Origin: UBA1672 sp050633325
Lineage (GTDB): Bacteria; Pseudomonadota; Alphaproteobacteria; Micavibrionales; Micavibrionaceae
Assembly: GCA_050633325.1 (NCBI GenBank)
Contig: JBOEGH010000008.1
Location: forward strand, 62,001 to 126,000
DNA: 64,000 bases
Reading direction: 5' to 3'
Program-made: the position numbers and the translations under genes
The notes under the pieces: generated by a model
The model's input: only the letters and a program-made list of their open reading frames with translations
Database searches by the model: none
Told to the model about the DNA's origin: nothing
In this document: positions 15,191 to 24,522 of the stretch, piece by piece
Position numbering within the stretch: position 1 is the stretch's first letter
Layout of the letters: each line of letters begins with the position of its first letter

Positions 15191-15733
15191 TTATTGGTTT
15201 TCTAGGATCATAGATTTAGATAGGCAATATTTTTCTTTGATTTCAATCCGATTAGGCATGTTGTGACGCATGCGCTTGCCAATTGAATAATAGTAAATTT
15301 TTTCACCAATTTGCGGGCATTCCTTCGTTCTATGCCATTGTACAAATGGGCCAATAAAAGCAATTTGATTCGAATTTTTATTTTGTATTTTCACCTTAAC
15401 TGATGAAGATGGAGGAAGAGAATATATACCAAGAACATAACCTTGATATTTTTCTCCTGTTAAATAAGCTTTCATTCGAGAAAAAACAGAACAAACACTT
15501 CCCCAAACCAAGAGAACACCAAGAACTGCCAGTCCTATAGAGAACTTAAGAGTTCCGATAAAATCTAATGGCGTTGCAAAGTAAACGAGACAAACAATAA
15601 ACAACCACAAAACAGCAAAAACCAGTGGCTGCCGCCTAATCCCCTTCAAAGCCTCTTCATTCAAATTATCCTTCGCGCGTAAATCCGCGATGATTTCTTT
15701 TAACTCTTTCGGATAAAATAATTCTGCAATCAT
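15191..15733 (-). CDS. Small membrane protein, unknown
   Basis: The protein has 180 residues with two strongly hydrophobic segments, about residues 36-55 (PLVFAVLWLFIVCLVYFATP) and 62-85 (LKFSIGLAVLGVLLVWGSVC), forming a helical hairpin. A C-terminal soluble part of roughly 90 residues is mixed alpha/beta (KYQGYVLGIYSLPPSS, KIYYYSIGKR). The layout recalls DUF3592-like membrane proteins, but no motif is decisive. It is 5 bp after dnaQ on the same strand and so may be co-transcribed with it. No role can be assigned. Confidence 0.65.
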   Translation of the reverse strand: MIAELFYPKELKEIIADLRAKDNLNEEALKGIRRQPLVFAVLWLFIVCLVYFATPLDFIGTLKFSIGLAVLGVLLVWGSVCSVFSRMKAYLTGEKYQGYVLGIYSLPPSSSVKVKIQNKNSNQIAFIGPFVQWHRTKECPQIGEKIYYYSIGKRMRHNMPNRIEIKEKYCLSKSMILENQ

Positions 15734-15738
15734 GTATT

Positions 15739-16437
15739 TTACACCTTATCCCAAATCGGATCGGTGAGTTCACCCATTAATTCTTTATGTGCGGCAAGTT
15801 CGGTTTCACTGGCACTGTGGGGGCGAGGTTCGCGGAATTTACGTGCTTTTTTCGCCGTCGCTTTCCCTGATGCGCTTTTGGTTGTTGTATCCGTGCCAAG
15901 CTCTAACCCGCGTTGACGACCGCCGAGCAGTTCCAGATACACTTCTGCCAATAATTCGGAGTCAAGTAACGCGCCGTGATAGGTACGTGAAGTATTATCA
16001 ATTTCAAAACGACGACACAGCGCATCCAAATTTGCAGGTGAACCGGGAAACTTTTTACGCGCCATTAAAAGGGTATCAACAACGCGATTCCATGCGATAG
16101 GCTTATGCCCGACATTCTCCAATTCCCAATTAAGGAATTTCATATCAAATTCTGCGTTATGAATAACCAGCGTAGAATCATCGGCGATGAAATCCATAAA
16201 CTCGGTATAGCATTCAACGAATGTTGGCTTGTTCTTCACAAATTCATCGGTAATTCCGTGGACTGCGGTGGCTTCGGCGGGGATTTCACGCTCTGGATTA
16301 ATATAAATTTGGCAGGTGCGCCCCGTTGGCATCAGGTTAACCAGTTCGACCGCACCGATTTCAATAATTCGATCCCCTGTCAGGGGATCCATGCCTGTTG
16401 TTTCGGTGTCGAGTACAATCTCACGTGCCATTCGCAT
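15739..16437 (-). CDS. dnaQ: DNA polymerase III epsilon subunit (proofreading 3'-5' exonuclease)
   Basis: The protein has 232 residues. Exo I is seen as LDTETTGMDP (Asp10/Glu12), Exo II as VIHNAEFDMKFLNWEL, and Exo III-epsilon as YHGALLDSELLAEVYLEL with the conserved His and Asp. The C-terminal tail, rich in Lys/Ala, is the flexible linker that reaches the alpha subunit. An internal ATG at codon 3 is an alternative start. It is in the minus-strand run with coaE and aroE, the usual alphaproteobacterial neighbourhood, here with an AEC transporter interposed. Confidence 0.95.
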   Translation of the reverse strand: MRMAREIVLDTETTGMDPLTGDRIIEIGAVELVNLMPTGRTCQIYINPEREIPAEATAVHGITDEFVKNKPTFVECYTEFMDFIADDSTLVIHNAEFDMKFLNWELENVGHKPIAWNRVVDTLLMARKKFPGSPANLDALCRRFEIDNTSRTYHGALLDSELLAEVYLELLGGRQRGLELGTDTTTKSASGKATAKKARKFREPRPHSASETELAAHKELMGELTDPIWDKV

Positions 16438-16440
16438 CCC

Positions 16441-17370
16441 TTAAAATATTATGGTTTGTAACCATAGCATAAACGGAATAAATGCCAGTGCCAATATAGT
16501 TGTTACTAAAACCATACATGAGGTTAGCGCGGGAAATAAACCGATCTTGGTGGCATAGGCAACAGTGTTGGCGGCCAATGGGCATGCGCATACCAATATG
16601 ACGAATGTATGTATTGTATCGGGTAACAAATGCAGAAAATTAATATCGATAAATACCCAAGCAAAGCCAAGAACAGGCCACATGATATAGCGTATAAGCG
16701 CAATGCCTGTGAAGAATTTCCAATCAAAACGGAATTTATCCATTTGTGACAGGCCCGCCCCTATCATCATCATTCCTAAAACTATTAACGTTCCTGTGAA
16801 ACGCTCCCAATATTCCATGAATAATTGTGGTGGTTCAATACCAACGGCATTTACAATAAACCCCAAAACGGCACCATAAATAATAGGAAGTTTAGCAACG
16901 CGTATAAGGCTGTCTTTTATATTGAAATCACCGCGTACGCCGAAATAATACCCTAATGATGCGTCGAGTATAAATATCGGCATAACCATCACCATGTAAA
17001 CGCCCAACCATTCATTACCTGCAATGGCCAGTGCGATCGGCACACCGAAATATGTCGCGTTCGCGCCAACGCTTAATAAGCCAATAAGGTTTTGGCGTTT
17101 ATCATCATTGGTTAAAACTTTACCTGCGATGAAATATCCTGTGCTTGATGCAATGATTGATATAGATGCAATAATAAATGGAGGCAGGAAGTACTTGGCC
17201 GTGAATTCCATGGTTGCCGTCGCACCAAACATCACAACAGGTAAGATCGCATAGATAATGATAGTGGCAATTGGCTTTACGTCTAAATCTGTGAATTTAC
17301 CGACAATAAAGCCAAGGAAGATAAGACCGTATAGCGGCAGGACGTTACTGATTAATATATCAAATATCAT
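16441..17370 (-). CDS. AEC-family (auxin efflux carrier-like) membrane transporter
   Basis: The 309-residue protein is strongly hydrophobic, with about ten predicted membrane segments. Family features are the start VLPLYGLIFLGFIVGKF, the internal LPVVMFGATATMEF, the NATYFGVPIALA segment with its conserved Asn and Pro-Ile-Ala, and CPLAANTVAYATKIG near the C-terminus with the conserved Ala-Asn. AEC proteins export small carboxylates or amino acid-like substrates across the inner membrane; the substrate here is unknown. Its start overlaps the stop of coaE by 4 bp, and dnaQ follows 3 bp after its stop, so it belongs to the same transcript. Confidence 0.9.
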   Translation of the reverse strand: MIFDILISNVLPLYGLIFLGFIVGKFTDLDVKPIATIIIYAILPVVMFGATATMEFTAKYFLPPFIIASISIIASSTGYFIAGKVLTNDDKRQNLIGLLSVGANATYFGVPIALAIAGNEWLGVYMVMVMPIFILDASLGYYFGVRGDFNIKDSLIRVAKLPIIYGAVLGFIVNAVGIEPPQLFMEYWERFTGTLIVLGMMMIGAGLSQMDKFRFDWKFFTGIALIRYIMWPVLGFAWVFIDINFLHLLPDTIHTFVILVCACPLAANTVAYATKIGLFPALTSCMVLVTTILALAFIPFMLWLQTIIF

Positions 17371-18035
17371 TTAGTAACATTCTCTTTGCTGGTTTCATCT
17401 TTAAACGGATCGGAAATATGTCCGGATTTTATGCGCATATCTTCAAGAGCAATCTTTAACGATTTCAAGGCAGGTGCATGCCCAATGCCGGTTTTAATAA
17501 TATAATCTGCACGAGCACATTTTTCTTTATCAGGCATTTGCTTTTCTATTATTGCGTTAAATTTTTCTTCGTTCATATTCGGACGAGAAAGCGCGCGTTC
17601 ACGTTGTATGAAATAGGGGGCGCTGACCACTATTGTGTAATCAACACGTTTTTGCGCATCTGTTTCAAATAAAAGAGGGATATCCAGACAGACAATTTCG
17701 CGTCCCTTTAAGGTCTCTGCGCGTATAAATTCATTTTGTGATTTTTGTACAAGCGGATGCAATATGGATTCTAAAATCTCTTTATTATCGTCATTTTGAA
17801 ATATTAAATCGCCAAATTCTTTACGTTTTAGTTCTTTGGTTTTTTTATCGTATATTTGCGGGTATTCAGACAAAGGAAATGATGCTTCTATGGCAGGGCG
17901 TGCAACAGATTCACGCTTTAGCAATTCATGAACAACATGGTCTGATTCATGAACAGGGATATTGATGTTTTTCATCATCGACCCAATTGTCGATTTGCCC
18001 ATGGCGATTGATCCTGTAAGACCAATCACAATCAT
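17367..18035 (-). CDS. coaE: Dephospho-CoA kinase
   Basis: The open frame extends to 18089, but the protein should start at the ATG at 18035, which gives MIVIGLTGSIAMGKST with the P-loop (GSIAMGKS) at residues 8-15 and an ATGA overlap with the aroE stop. The product is 222 residues, normal for CoaE, which phosphorylates dephospho-CoA in the last step of coenzyme A synthesis. The CoA-binding segment is seen as HESDHVVHELL, and the lid and Asp region as IVCLDIPLLFET. The C-terminus is slightly extended and polar. Confidence 0.94.
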   Translation of the reverse strand: MIVIGLTGSIAMGKSTIGSMMKNINIPVHESDHVVHELLKRESVARPAIEASFPLSEYPQIYDKKTKELKRKEFGDLIFQNDDNKEILESILHPLVQKSQNEFIRAETLKGREIVCLDIPLLFETDAQKRVDYTIVVSAPYFIQRERALSRPNMNEEKFNAIIEKQMPDKEKCARADYIIKTGIGHAPALKSLKIALEDMRIKSGHISDPFKDETSKENVTK

Positions 18036-18859
18036 GACAACACCATTTTTTCTAAATCTTTTGTTACTTCGGGCATAACACCATTCCACAATTCGAATCC
18101 AGGGCGTGCCTGATGTAACAGCATTCCAATACCCGTTACGGTGCGCAAACCTCTTTCATTAGCTTGTGTAAGCAAGTTTGTAACCAGTGGTGCATAAACA
18201 ATATCAGTAACAAGAGCATGCTTCGGAGCTTTGCCAAGGTTAAGTTCCAAAGGGTGACTGCCCGACATACCCAATGATGTTGTATTAACGATAAGATTTG
18301 CATTATCCAAAGCATCATCGCGTTTTTCCCAATCAACCACTTGGATTTTGTCGGGTGCAAATATTGTTAGTTTTTGTGCTTTATCTTTCGTGCGGTTGGT
18401 AATGATAATTTCGGGAACACCTTCTTGTAATAAAGCATAAATAATTGCATTTGCCGCGCCCCCTGCCCCAAGGATAACGGCTTTACCTTTTGTAAAATCA
18501 AAATCAGGGATATTGCATTTTATGTTTTCGATAAATCCATAAGCATCAGTATTAGTGCCATAGAGTTTTCCATCACGAATACTAACAGTATTTACCGCGC
18601 CAATATTCGTGGCAAGTTCATCGATTTCATCGCAAATTTCCATTATAGAAATTTTGTGCGGAATCGTAACATTAAATCCGGAAAATCCGTTTTTTATTAT
18701 ATTCGCTGCGCCTTGTTTTAGATTATCAACGGGAATGTCTATTGCCTCATACGATCCTAATAATCCATATTTCTCAATCCAGTAATTATGTATCAATGGA
18801 GATTTACTGTGGCTGATAGGGTGTCCTATGACGGCAGTTTTTATGAAACGCTGTGTCAT
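18032..18859 (-). CDS. aroE: Shikimate dehydrogenase
   Basis: The protein has 275 residues. It reduces 3-dehydroshikimate with NADPH in the shikimate pathway. Shikimate-binding Ser residues are in GHPISHSKSPLIHN, and the catalytic Lys is in FNVTIPHKI. TNTDAYGF carries the Asp partner, and the nucleotide-binding Gly motif is LGAGGAANAI, followed by ITNRTKDKA for NADP specificity. It overlaps maf upstream and coaE downstream by 4 bp each, giving a tightly coupled operon. Confidence 0.96.
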   Translation of the reverse strand: MTQRFIKTAVIGHPISHSKSPLIHNYWIEKYGLLGSYEAIDIPVDNLKQGAANIIKNGFSGFNVTIPHKISIMEICDEIDELATNIGAVNTVSIRDGKLYGTNTDAYGFIENIKCNIPDFDFTKGKAVILGAGGAANAIIYALLQEGVPEIIITNRTKDKAQKLTIFAPDKIQVVDWEKRDDALDNANLIVNTTSLGMSGSHPLELNLGKAPKHALVTDIVYAPLVTNLLTQANERGLRTVTGIGMLLHQARPGFELWNGVMPEVTKDLEKMVLS

Positions 18860-19461
18860 GGTAGAAACTTGTGCTCAGTACGTAAAAATGAAATAAGCGG
18901 TAATAAAGGCATTCCCATAATGGTAAATAAATCTCCACTTACTGAAGAGAATAGCCAAGCACCCGCACCTTCAATTTTATATGCGCCAACACATGATGTT
19001 AATGCATCAGGGTCTTTTGCCATGTAGCTGTCTAGGAAAGCATCATCAAAGTCATGCATTGTTAAAGATGCATGATCGCTGTGTGAGAAGATAACCTTTT
19101 CGTTTTCGACTAAGGAAACCGAAGAGTGCAATTTATGAGTTTTACCGCGCAATCTTTGCAGTTTTTCTTTTGCTTCTTGTGCATTTTCCGCCTTTGAAAG
19201 TATTTCTCCTTCAAATTCCAATGTCTGATCTGATCCTATGACTAGTTTATCAGGGTTGCTTGCAGAAACGTATAATGCCTTGTCAGTGGCCAAATGAGTA
19301 GTAATAGAGCAAATATCGTAATTAGCAGTAAGGTGCTGTTTTATTATTGCTTTTTCATCTATTTGTGCAGGTATTGCTTTAAAATTCACCCCCGCATTGC
19401 GGAGCATATCTTTTCTACCTTGACTGCCTGATGCGAGTATAATTTTCTGTATATCAGTCAT
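18856..19461 (-). CDS. maf: Maf-family nucleotide pyrophosphatase
   Basis: The 201-residue member of the Maf/Ham1-like house-cleaning pyrophosphatases hydrolyses non-canonical or modified nucleoside triphosphates. Seen: the N-terminal IILASGSQGRKDMLRNAG, the catalytic loop LVIGSDQTLEFEGEILSK with the conserved Asp and Gln, the substrate loop LRGKTHKLHSSVSLV, and ALTSCVGAYKIEGAGAWLF. It lies between the PPDK-regulator gene and aroE with 4-bp overlaps on both sides. Confidence 0.93.
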   Translation of the reverse strand: MTDIQKIILASGSQGRKDMLRNAGVNFKAIPAQIDEKAIIKQHLTANYDICSITTHLATDKALYVSASNPDKLVIGSDQTLEFEGEILSKAENAQEAKEKLQRLRGKTHKLHSSVSLVENEKVIFSHSDHASLTMHDFDDAFLDSYMAKDPDALTSCVGAYKIEGAGAWLFSSVSGDLFTIMGMPLLPLISFLRTEHKFLP

Positions 19462-20315
19462 GCTTTGCCTTTTGCTTCTCTATCTCTTTTGTTTTGTAGA
19501 AGTGCCATTATTTCTGCGGCTGTTTCTTCGATTGATCGTTTTGTTACATCAATAACAGGCCATCCGTGATCGGTGAATAGTCGTCGCGCCTTGCGTACTT
19601 CGTCTTCTATCTCTTCTTCGTCAAGATAGGTGTTCTCAGAAAATGCCGCTGCTTCATTCTTATCGCTGCGTAATCGCGTTTGACGTAATTGTCTTAATCT
19701 GGATGGAGAGGCATTTAAGCCAACATAAAGTGGTTTTTCTAACGTAAAAAACTCATCCGGCACATCAACACCAGGGACAAGAGGAATATTGGCGGCCTTA
19801 ATGCCGCGTCTGGCGAGGAATATGCTTGTCGGTGTTTTAGATGTTCTTGATACACCTACCAGTACGACGTCGGCCTTTTTAACGCCGTTAATTGACTTGC
19901 CATCATCGAACTGCATCGCAAAATCAATGGCAGATATTCGTTTGAAATATGCGTCATCCATTGCGTGCTGCAAACCGGGAACGCCTTGTGCATGTACCCC
20001 GATATATGTAGATAAGCTGCGTATTATAGGGTCAAGAACAGCAACACACGGCACGCCAAGTTCGTCGCATCTCTCTTGTAATCTTTGGCGCATCTTTTTA
20101 TTTACAAAGGTAAAGATTACGGGACCAGGGTTATCAGATATACGCTTTATCACGCGTTCCAACTGTCGTTCAGTACGAACAAGTGGCCAGAATTTTTGTG
20201 TAGGGTCTATCCCCTCAAACTGCGCAAGAACAGCACGGGATAGACCAAGTAATGTAGTTCCGGTTGCATCAGAAACCAGATGAATAAAGAATTTTTTATG
20301 CGTTTTCTTAGGCAT
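19458..20315 (-). CDS. Pyruvate,phosphate dikinase / PEP synthase regulatory protein (DUF299)
   Basis: The 285-residue bifunctional kinase/pyrophosphorylase family switches PPDK or PEP synthase on and off by phosphorylating a threonine with ADP. The N-terminal HLVSDATGTTLLGLSRAVL is typical. The P-loop-like GVSRTSKTPTSIFLA (about residues 151-166) is diagnostic for this family, as is the IPLVPG that follows. It precedes maf with a 4-bp overlap and lies 22 bp after secB on the same strand. The target enzyme is outside the window. Confidence 0.93.
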   Translation of the reverse strand: MPKKTHKKFFIHLVSDATGTTLLGLSRAVLAQFEGIDPTQKFWPLVRTERQLERVIKRISDNPGPVIFTFVNKKMRQRLQERCDELGVPCVAVLDPIIRSLSTYIGVHAQGVPGLQHAMDDAYFKRISAIDFAMQFDDGKSINGVKKADVVLVGVSRTSKTPTSIFLARRGIKAANIPLVPGVDVPDEFFTLEKPLYVGLNASPSRLRQLRQTRLRSDKNEAAAFSENTYLDEEEIEDEVRKARRLFTDHGWPVIDVTKRSIEETAAEIMALLQNKRDREAKGKA

Positions 20316-20337
20316 CAGGCTTCAATCCGAATATTTG

Positions 20338-20841
20338 TTAATTTACTGCACCTTCAGCAGCAGCTTTTCTTGCTTCTGCTATTTCTTCCTTGAAGCGTTC
20401 CATGTATAGAGCTTGGAAATCAACGGGGGTTAATAGCAGTGGCGGAAAACCACCTTGTGATGTTAGGGTTGCCAGAATTTGACGGGCAAACGGGAATGAA
20501 AATTTAGGAACTTCTATAAGTAGAAGTGGATGATGTTGATCCTCAGGAACTGAATCATCAATTGAAATTGTCACACCGTAAATAACCTCGGCAATAAATA
20601 CTGTTGTATCGCCACGTGTAGCAGTCGCAGAAATAGTTAGCGCAACTTCGTAAAGGCTTTTTAATTTTTCATCTTCAATCGCACGTGCATCCATGCCGAT
20701 ATTAACATTCATGTCAGGCATTTCGAGACCAGCACGCATAGAGTTAGGCGCATCCGGATTTTCAAATGATATATCACGGATATATTGTGTATGTATTGTG
20801 ATTGGCAGCTCTGTAGTCTGCAAGTCTTGTTCTTCGCTCAT
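20338..20841 (-). CDS. secB: Protein-export chaperone SecB
   Basis: The 167-residue tetrameric chaperone keeps preproteins unfolded and delivers them to SecA. Family features are the N-terminal strand TQYIRDISFENPDAP, the VALTISATATRGDTTVFIAEVIYG centre, and the C-terminal FPFARQILATLTSQGGFPPLLLTPVDFQALY block. This is the usual alphaproteobacterial form with a short acidic N-terminal extension. Its position between fxsA and dnaQ/coaE genes is conserved in the class. Confidence 0.96.
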   Translation of the reverse strand: MSEEQDLQTTELPITIHTQYIRDISFENPDAPNSMRAGLEMPDMNVNIGMDARAIEDEKLKSLYEVALTISATATRGDTTVFIAEVIYGVTISIDDSVPEDQHHPLLLIEVPKFSFPFARQILATLTSQGGFPPLLLTPVDFQALYMERFKEEIAEARKAAAEGAVN

Positions 20842-20898
20842 TAGATTACCTTATATGTGTTTATATTTGTTCTAGTTAGCATGAAAACTATATCAAGC

Positions 20899-21351
20899 TC
20901 AAGCCCTGTCATTCTCATCAATTGTTTCATATTCAACATCAATAACATTAGGGTCGTGTGATTGGCGGTTGGGGCTTTGTGTTGTATCAAATCCCATTGT
21001 TTGAAACTTTGCATTTTTTGATAATTTGGTACGTAAATAGTCTCTTACAGGTGGCATCAATAATGAAAACCCAAGTGCATCAGTAATAAAGCCTGGTGTG
21101 ATTAATGTTGCACCGGCAGCAACCAGGCATAATCCGTCAAACAGCTCCTTTGAAGGTATTTGACCTTTCTGGATAGAGCTTTGCGCCGTCATCATGGTGT
21201 GTATGCCCTGATATTTAACAATGAATCCACCCAAAACAGCAGTAAGTAATGCCATAAGTAAAGCCGTGCCCAAGCCTATCTTGTCGCTTACGCTCATAAA
21301 TACCATGATTTCTGAAAAGGGTATTAAAACGAAAATTATGATAAACGGCAT
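20899..21351 (-). CDS. fxsA: FxsA family membrane protein
   Basis: The protein has 150 residues. The first 100 residues form the FxsA core of several membrane segments: FIIIFVLIPFSEIMVFMSV, then LGTALLMALLTAVLGGFIVKYQG, then DGLCLVAAGATLITPGFITDALGF. A soluble acidic tail follows. FxsA is named for suppression of phage T7 exclusion in E. coli when overproduced; its normal role is unknown. It is divergent from the Tim44-like gene, with promoter space of about 105 bp. Confidence 0.9.
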   Translation of the reverse strand: MPFIIIFVLIPFSEIMVFMSVSDKIGLGTALLMALLTAVLGGFIVKYQGIHTMMTAQSSIQKGQIPSKELFDGLCLVAAGATLITPGFITDALGFSLLMPPVRDYLRTKLSKNAKFQTMGFDTTQSPNRQSHDPNVIDVEYETIDENDRA

Positions 21352-21456
21352 GTGGGGACTCCATATTTATTTAACATTATGTGTATCATACCAAAAACTG
21401 TGGTAAAATCCGTTTTTTGTTTGTATGAATATAAAGTCAATAACAAGGGGACTCCC

Positions 21457-22179
21457 GTGACTGCAGAATTAATGGTTTATGCTTTGATTGCCGCCGGCTT
21501 AATTTTTTGGCTGCGTAGTATTTTAGGAACACGTAACAGTGAAGATCGTGAGAACAATGTTATTCCTTTGGAATTAAATTCTGAAGGTAAAATTGTGGGC
21601 GTTGGTGATGCTGTGGACAGTGTTGATGACAAAGTTAGCTTGATTGAAGAACTGGCGCAAAACCCTAAGGGTAATATGTCGATCAGTGGTAAAGCCGCAG
21701 AGGCAGGTTTGATAGACATCACCAAGCAGGATAAAGAGTTTGATATCCATATCTTTTTACAAGCAGCACAGGATGCATTTGTTTATATCGTTGAATCATT
21801 TGCAGAAGGCGATAGAGAAACATTAGAGAACCTGTTAGGCGATGATGTCTATAGGGCGTTCGATGGAGCGATTACTGCGCGTGAGAATGCAAATGAGACA
21901 TCTGTTACAGAAATACACGCCATTAAGAAGTCAGAAATTGTTGAAGCATCTTTGAGCGGTAAAAAGGCTTTGGTTACTGTGCGTTTTTGGGCAGATGAAA
22001 CATCTGTAATTAAAGATGAGAACGGTAATATTATTCATGGCCACCCTGAAAAAACTACTCTAATGCGTGATGTTTGGACATTTGCACGTGATCTTAAATC
22101 TCGTGATCCGCGTTGGTTGGTTGTTGAAACCAGAGAAGATGGTGCAGAAGATAACGACATGATTCCTAATACTCATTAA
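21457..22179 (+). CDS. Tim44/TimA-like inner-membrane protein
   Basis: The frame is open from 21352, but AAGGGGA at 21445-21451 points to the GTG at 21457 as start, giving 240 residues. A single N-terminal membrane anchor (VYALIAAGLIFWLRSIL) is followed by a linker and a C-terminal Tim44-like domain (about residues 95-235: FLQAAQDAFVYIVESFAEGD, LENLLGDDVYRAFDGAI, ending RWLVVETRED). This is the bacterial relative of the mitochondrial import motor anchor Tim44, whose bacterial function is not known. The pairing with mltA downstream, 64 bp on, is conserved in alphaproteobacteria. Confidence 0.9.
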   Translation: MTAELMVYALIAAGLIFWLRSILGTRNSEDRENNVIPLELNSEGKIVGVGDAVDSVDDKVSLIEELAQNPKGNMSISGKAAEAGLIDITKQDKEFDIHIFLQAAQDAFVYIVESFAEGDRETLENLLGDDVYRAFDGAITARENANETSVTEIHAIKKSEIVEASLSGKKALVTVRFWADETSVIKDENGNIIHGHPEKTTLMRDVWTFARDLKSRDPRWLVVETREDGAEDNDMIPNTH

Positions 22180-22243
22180 TTTTTATGAGCTTAGGCAATC
22201 TGATTTCGGCATAAATCTACAAATGTGATAGACAGGTTTTCTT

Positions 22244-23449
22244 ATGCGCATTTTTATCATTCTATCTGTGTTTATTCTGGCTGCTTGTGATGAAGTGGAT
22301 GAACAGAAAGTCAAAGAACCTGCACCTGTAGTGTCGGTTGATGAAATTGACGAAGTTGAGTCAGATCCTAAATTAGTACTTAATAAAGCGACATTTTCCG
22401 ATCTGCCAGCGTGGGAAGACGATAATCTGGAAACATTTATTCCTGCGTTTGAACGCTCATGCTCTCGCATTTCCAAGGTGCGTTCTGAAAAACCGTTTGG
22501 TGTATTAAAAGAGGCGGGAACTTATGGTGACTGGCAACGAGTTTGCCTGTTATTCAATCAGGCTTCTGATGTTTCTGATACGAAATTATTGCGTGAATTT
22601 TTTGAAGATCACTTTACCCCTTACCAAGTCAGTGCTGATGACAACCCTGTTGGTTTGTTTACCGGATATTATGAGGCATCATTAAAGGGGTCTAAAATCC
22701 GTAAACACCCTTATACCACTCCGTTACATAAACGCCCTGATGATCTGGTTATGGTGCAACTTGGCGATTTTCGTGATGAATTAAAGGGCAACAGGATCGC
22801 TGGGCGTGTTAAAAATGGCCGTCTAAAACCCTATGAAAATCGTGCGCAAATTGTTGATGGTGACTGGCCGCATGAAGATGAAGTTTTAATGTGGGTAGAC
22901 AGTGCGGTTGACGCTTTCTTTGTACAAATTCAAGGATCAGGTCTTGTTCAAATGAGTGATGGCAGTGTTCAACGCATCGGTTATGCAGGGCAAAACGGCC
23001 ACCTTTACTATGCCATTGGTAGGGAGTTGATTAAAATAGGGGCGTTGACCAAAAAAAATGTCTCTATGCAAACTATTCGCGCATGGTTAGAAGATAACCC
23101 CGATCGTGCGGATGAAATTATGAATACCAACAAATCTTATGTGTTTTTTCGCAATATCACTGGTGATGGTCCTATTGGGGCGCAAGGCGTTGCCTTGACC
23201 GGTGGTCGATCTTTAGCCGTGGATCGTACATTGATTAGTTACGGTGTTCCGCTTTGGGTGGATTTGGAAAAACCAACTGAGGAAGCAAGTCCAATTCAGC
23301 GACTTATGGTCGCGCAAGATACAGGTGGTGCGATTACAGGGCCTGTGCGGGGTGACGTGTTTTGGGGATATGGTGATATAGCCGAGGAAATGGCAGGCAA
23401 AATGAAGTCCAAAGGAAGATATTGGGCTTTATTACCTAACCAAAATTGA
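22244..23449 (+). CDS. mltA: Membrane-bound lytic murein transglycosylase A
   Basis: The 401-residue lipoprotein (lipobox LAACD at residues 13-17) cleaves peptidoglycan glycan strands to 1,6-anhydro products. Landmarks are the LFTGYYEASLKGS segment of the MltA barrel domain, the VDAFFVQIQGSG region, and the C-terminal 3D domain with VAQDTGGAITGPVRGDVFWG, where the catalytic Asp lies. It belongs with the Tim44-like gene in one operon. It converges on the aldo/keto reductase gene with 21 bp between stops. Confidence 0.95.
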   Translation: MRIFIILSVFILAACDEVDEQKVKEPAPVVSVDEIDEVESDPKLVLNKATFSDLPAWEDDNLETFIPAFERSCSRISKVRSEKPFGVLKEAGTYGDWQRVCLLFNQASDVSDTKLLREFFEDHFTPYQVSADDNPVGLFTGYYEASLKGSKIRKHPYTTPLHKRPDDLVMVQLGDFRDELKGNRIAGRVKNGRLKPYENRAQIVDGDWPHEDEVLMWVDSAVDAFFVQIQGSGLVQMSDGSVQRIGYAGQNGHLYYAIGRELIKIGALTKKNVSMQTIRAWLEDNPDRADEIMNTNKSYVFFRNITGDGPIGAQGVALTGGRSLAVDRTLISYGVPLWVDLEKPTEEASPIQRLMVAQDTGGAITGPVRGDVFWGYGDIAEEMAGKMKSKGRYWALLPNQN

Positions 23450-23470
23450 TTCAATTATTGTATTGATTGG

Positions 23471-24508
23471 CTAATATACCATTGGGAATTTTCTAAATAC
23501 CGCCATGATATCGTTTAAGACATCTTGTGATAGAGTTATATCAATAGATGCAATATTGCTTTGCAATTGTTCCATGCTTGTCGCGCCAATTATATTAGAC
23601 GTAACAAATGGCTGTTGATTAACAAAGGCCAGAGCCATCTGGCAAACATCAAGACCGTGCTTATCTGCAACTGCTATATATGCTTTTACAGCTTCGTTTG
23701 CTTGTTGAGTGTCACGCTGCAAGAACCGATCATCTATATCCCAACGCGTTCCCTTTGGTCTTGCACCATCAAGATATTTTCCACTAATCAAACCACCGGC
23801 AAGTGGTGACCACGCCAATAGGCCACAATCTTCTGCCATGGCAACTTCATTTAGATCTGTATCGAATAGGCGATAAAGAAGGCTATATTCGTTTTGAATA
23901 GAGGCCATTCTTGGTAAATTCTGTTCTTCGGATAAACGAAGCCAATTCATAACCCCCCAAGAGGTCTCGTTAGAAAGGCCAACATTCCTAATTTTACCTT
24001 GTTTTATAAAGTTGTCTAACGTCTCTAATACGCGGGTGAAGTTTTCAATTATGTCCTCTTTATTAAAGTTGGGTGCGTATTCCCAATGTTGAGAAAATCC
24101 ATATCCTCCACGGTTAGGCCAGTGTAGTTGGTATAGATCAATATAATCTGTTTGCAGGCGTTTTAAACTGCCCTCTAGTGCGGTTGTAATACTGTCTGGG
24201 GTAATATCACCACCATCTCTAATCCATGGCAGACCATTGCTAGCAACTTTAGACGCAAGAATTACTTTGTCGCGATTACCGGTGTTCTTAAACCATGTGC
24301 CAATTATCTCTTCTGTCTTGCCATAGGTGTCTGCGCTTGGTGGAACTGCGTATAACTCTGCTGTGTCAAAGAAATTAATTCCTTGTTCCAATGCGTAATC
24401 CATTTGCTCATGGCCTTCTGCCTCAGTGTTTTGAAGTCCCCATGTCATAGTACCAAGGCAGATCAAACTAACCTCGATGTCAGTACGTCCAAGCTTTTTG
24501 TATTTCAT
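23471..24508 (-). CDS. Aldo/keto reductase, Tas-like
   Basis: The 345-residue NADPH-dependent oxidoreductase has a TIM-barrel fold. Seen: the N-terminal MKYKKLGRTDIEVSLICLGT, the catalytic Asp/Tyr region FFDTAELYAVPPSADTYGKT (Asp, Tyr), the Lys in KVILASKVAS, and the His in DLYQLHWPNRGG. The insertion after DLYQLHWP and the overall length match E. coli Tas-type members. The substrate cannot be predicted. It sits just outside the secretion locus and is probably unrelated to it. Confidence 0.9.
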   Translation of the reverse strand: MKYKKLGRTDIEVSLICLGTMTWGLQNTEAEGHEQMDYALEQGINFFDTAELYAVPPSADTYGKTEEIIGTWFKNTGNRDKVILASKVASNGLPWIRDGGDITPDSITTALEGSLKRLQTDYIDLYQLHWPNRGGYGFSQHWEYAPNFNKEDIIENFTRVLETLDNFIKQGKIRNVGLSNETSWGVMNWLRLSEEQNLPRMASIQNEYSLLYRLFDTDLNEVAMAEDCGLLAWSPLAGGLISGKYLDGARPKGTRWDIDDRFLQRDTQQANEAVKAYIAVADKHGLDVCQMALAFVNQQPFVTSNIIGATSMEQLQSNIASIDITLSQDVLNDIMAVFRKFPMVY

Positions 24509-24522
24509 CGTTATATGCCTAT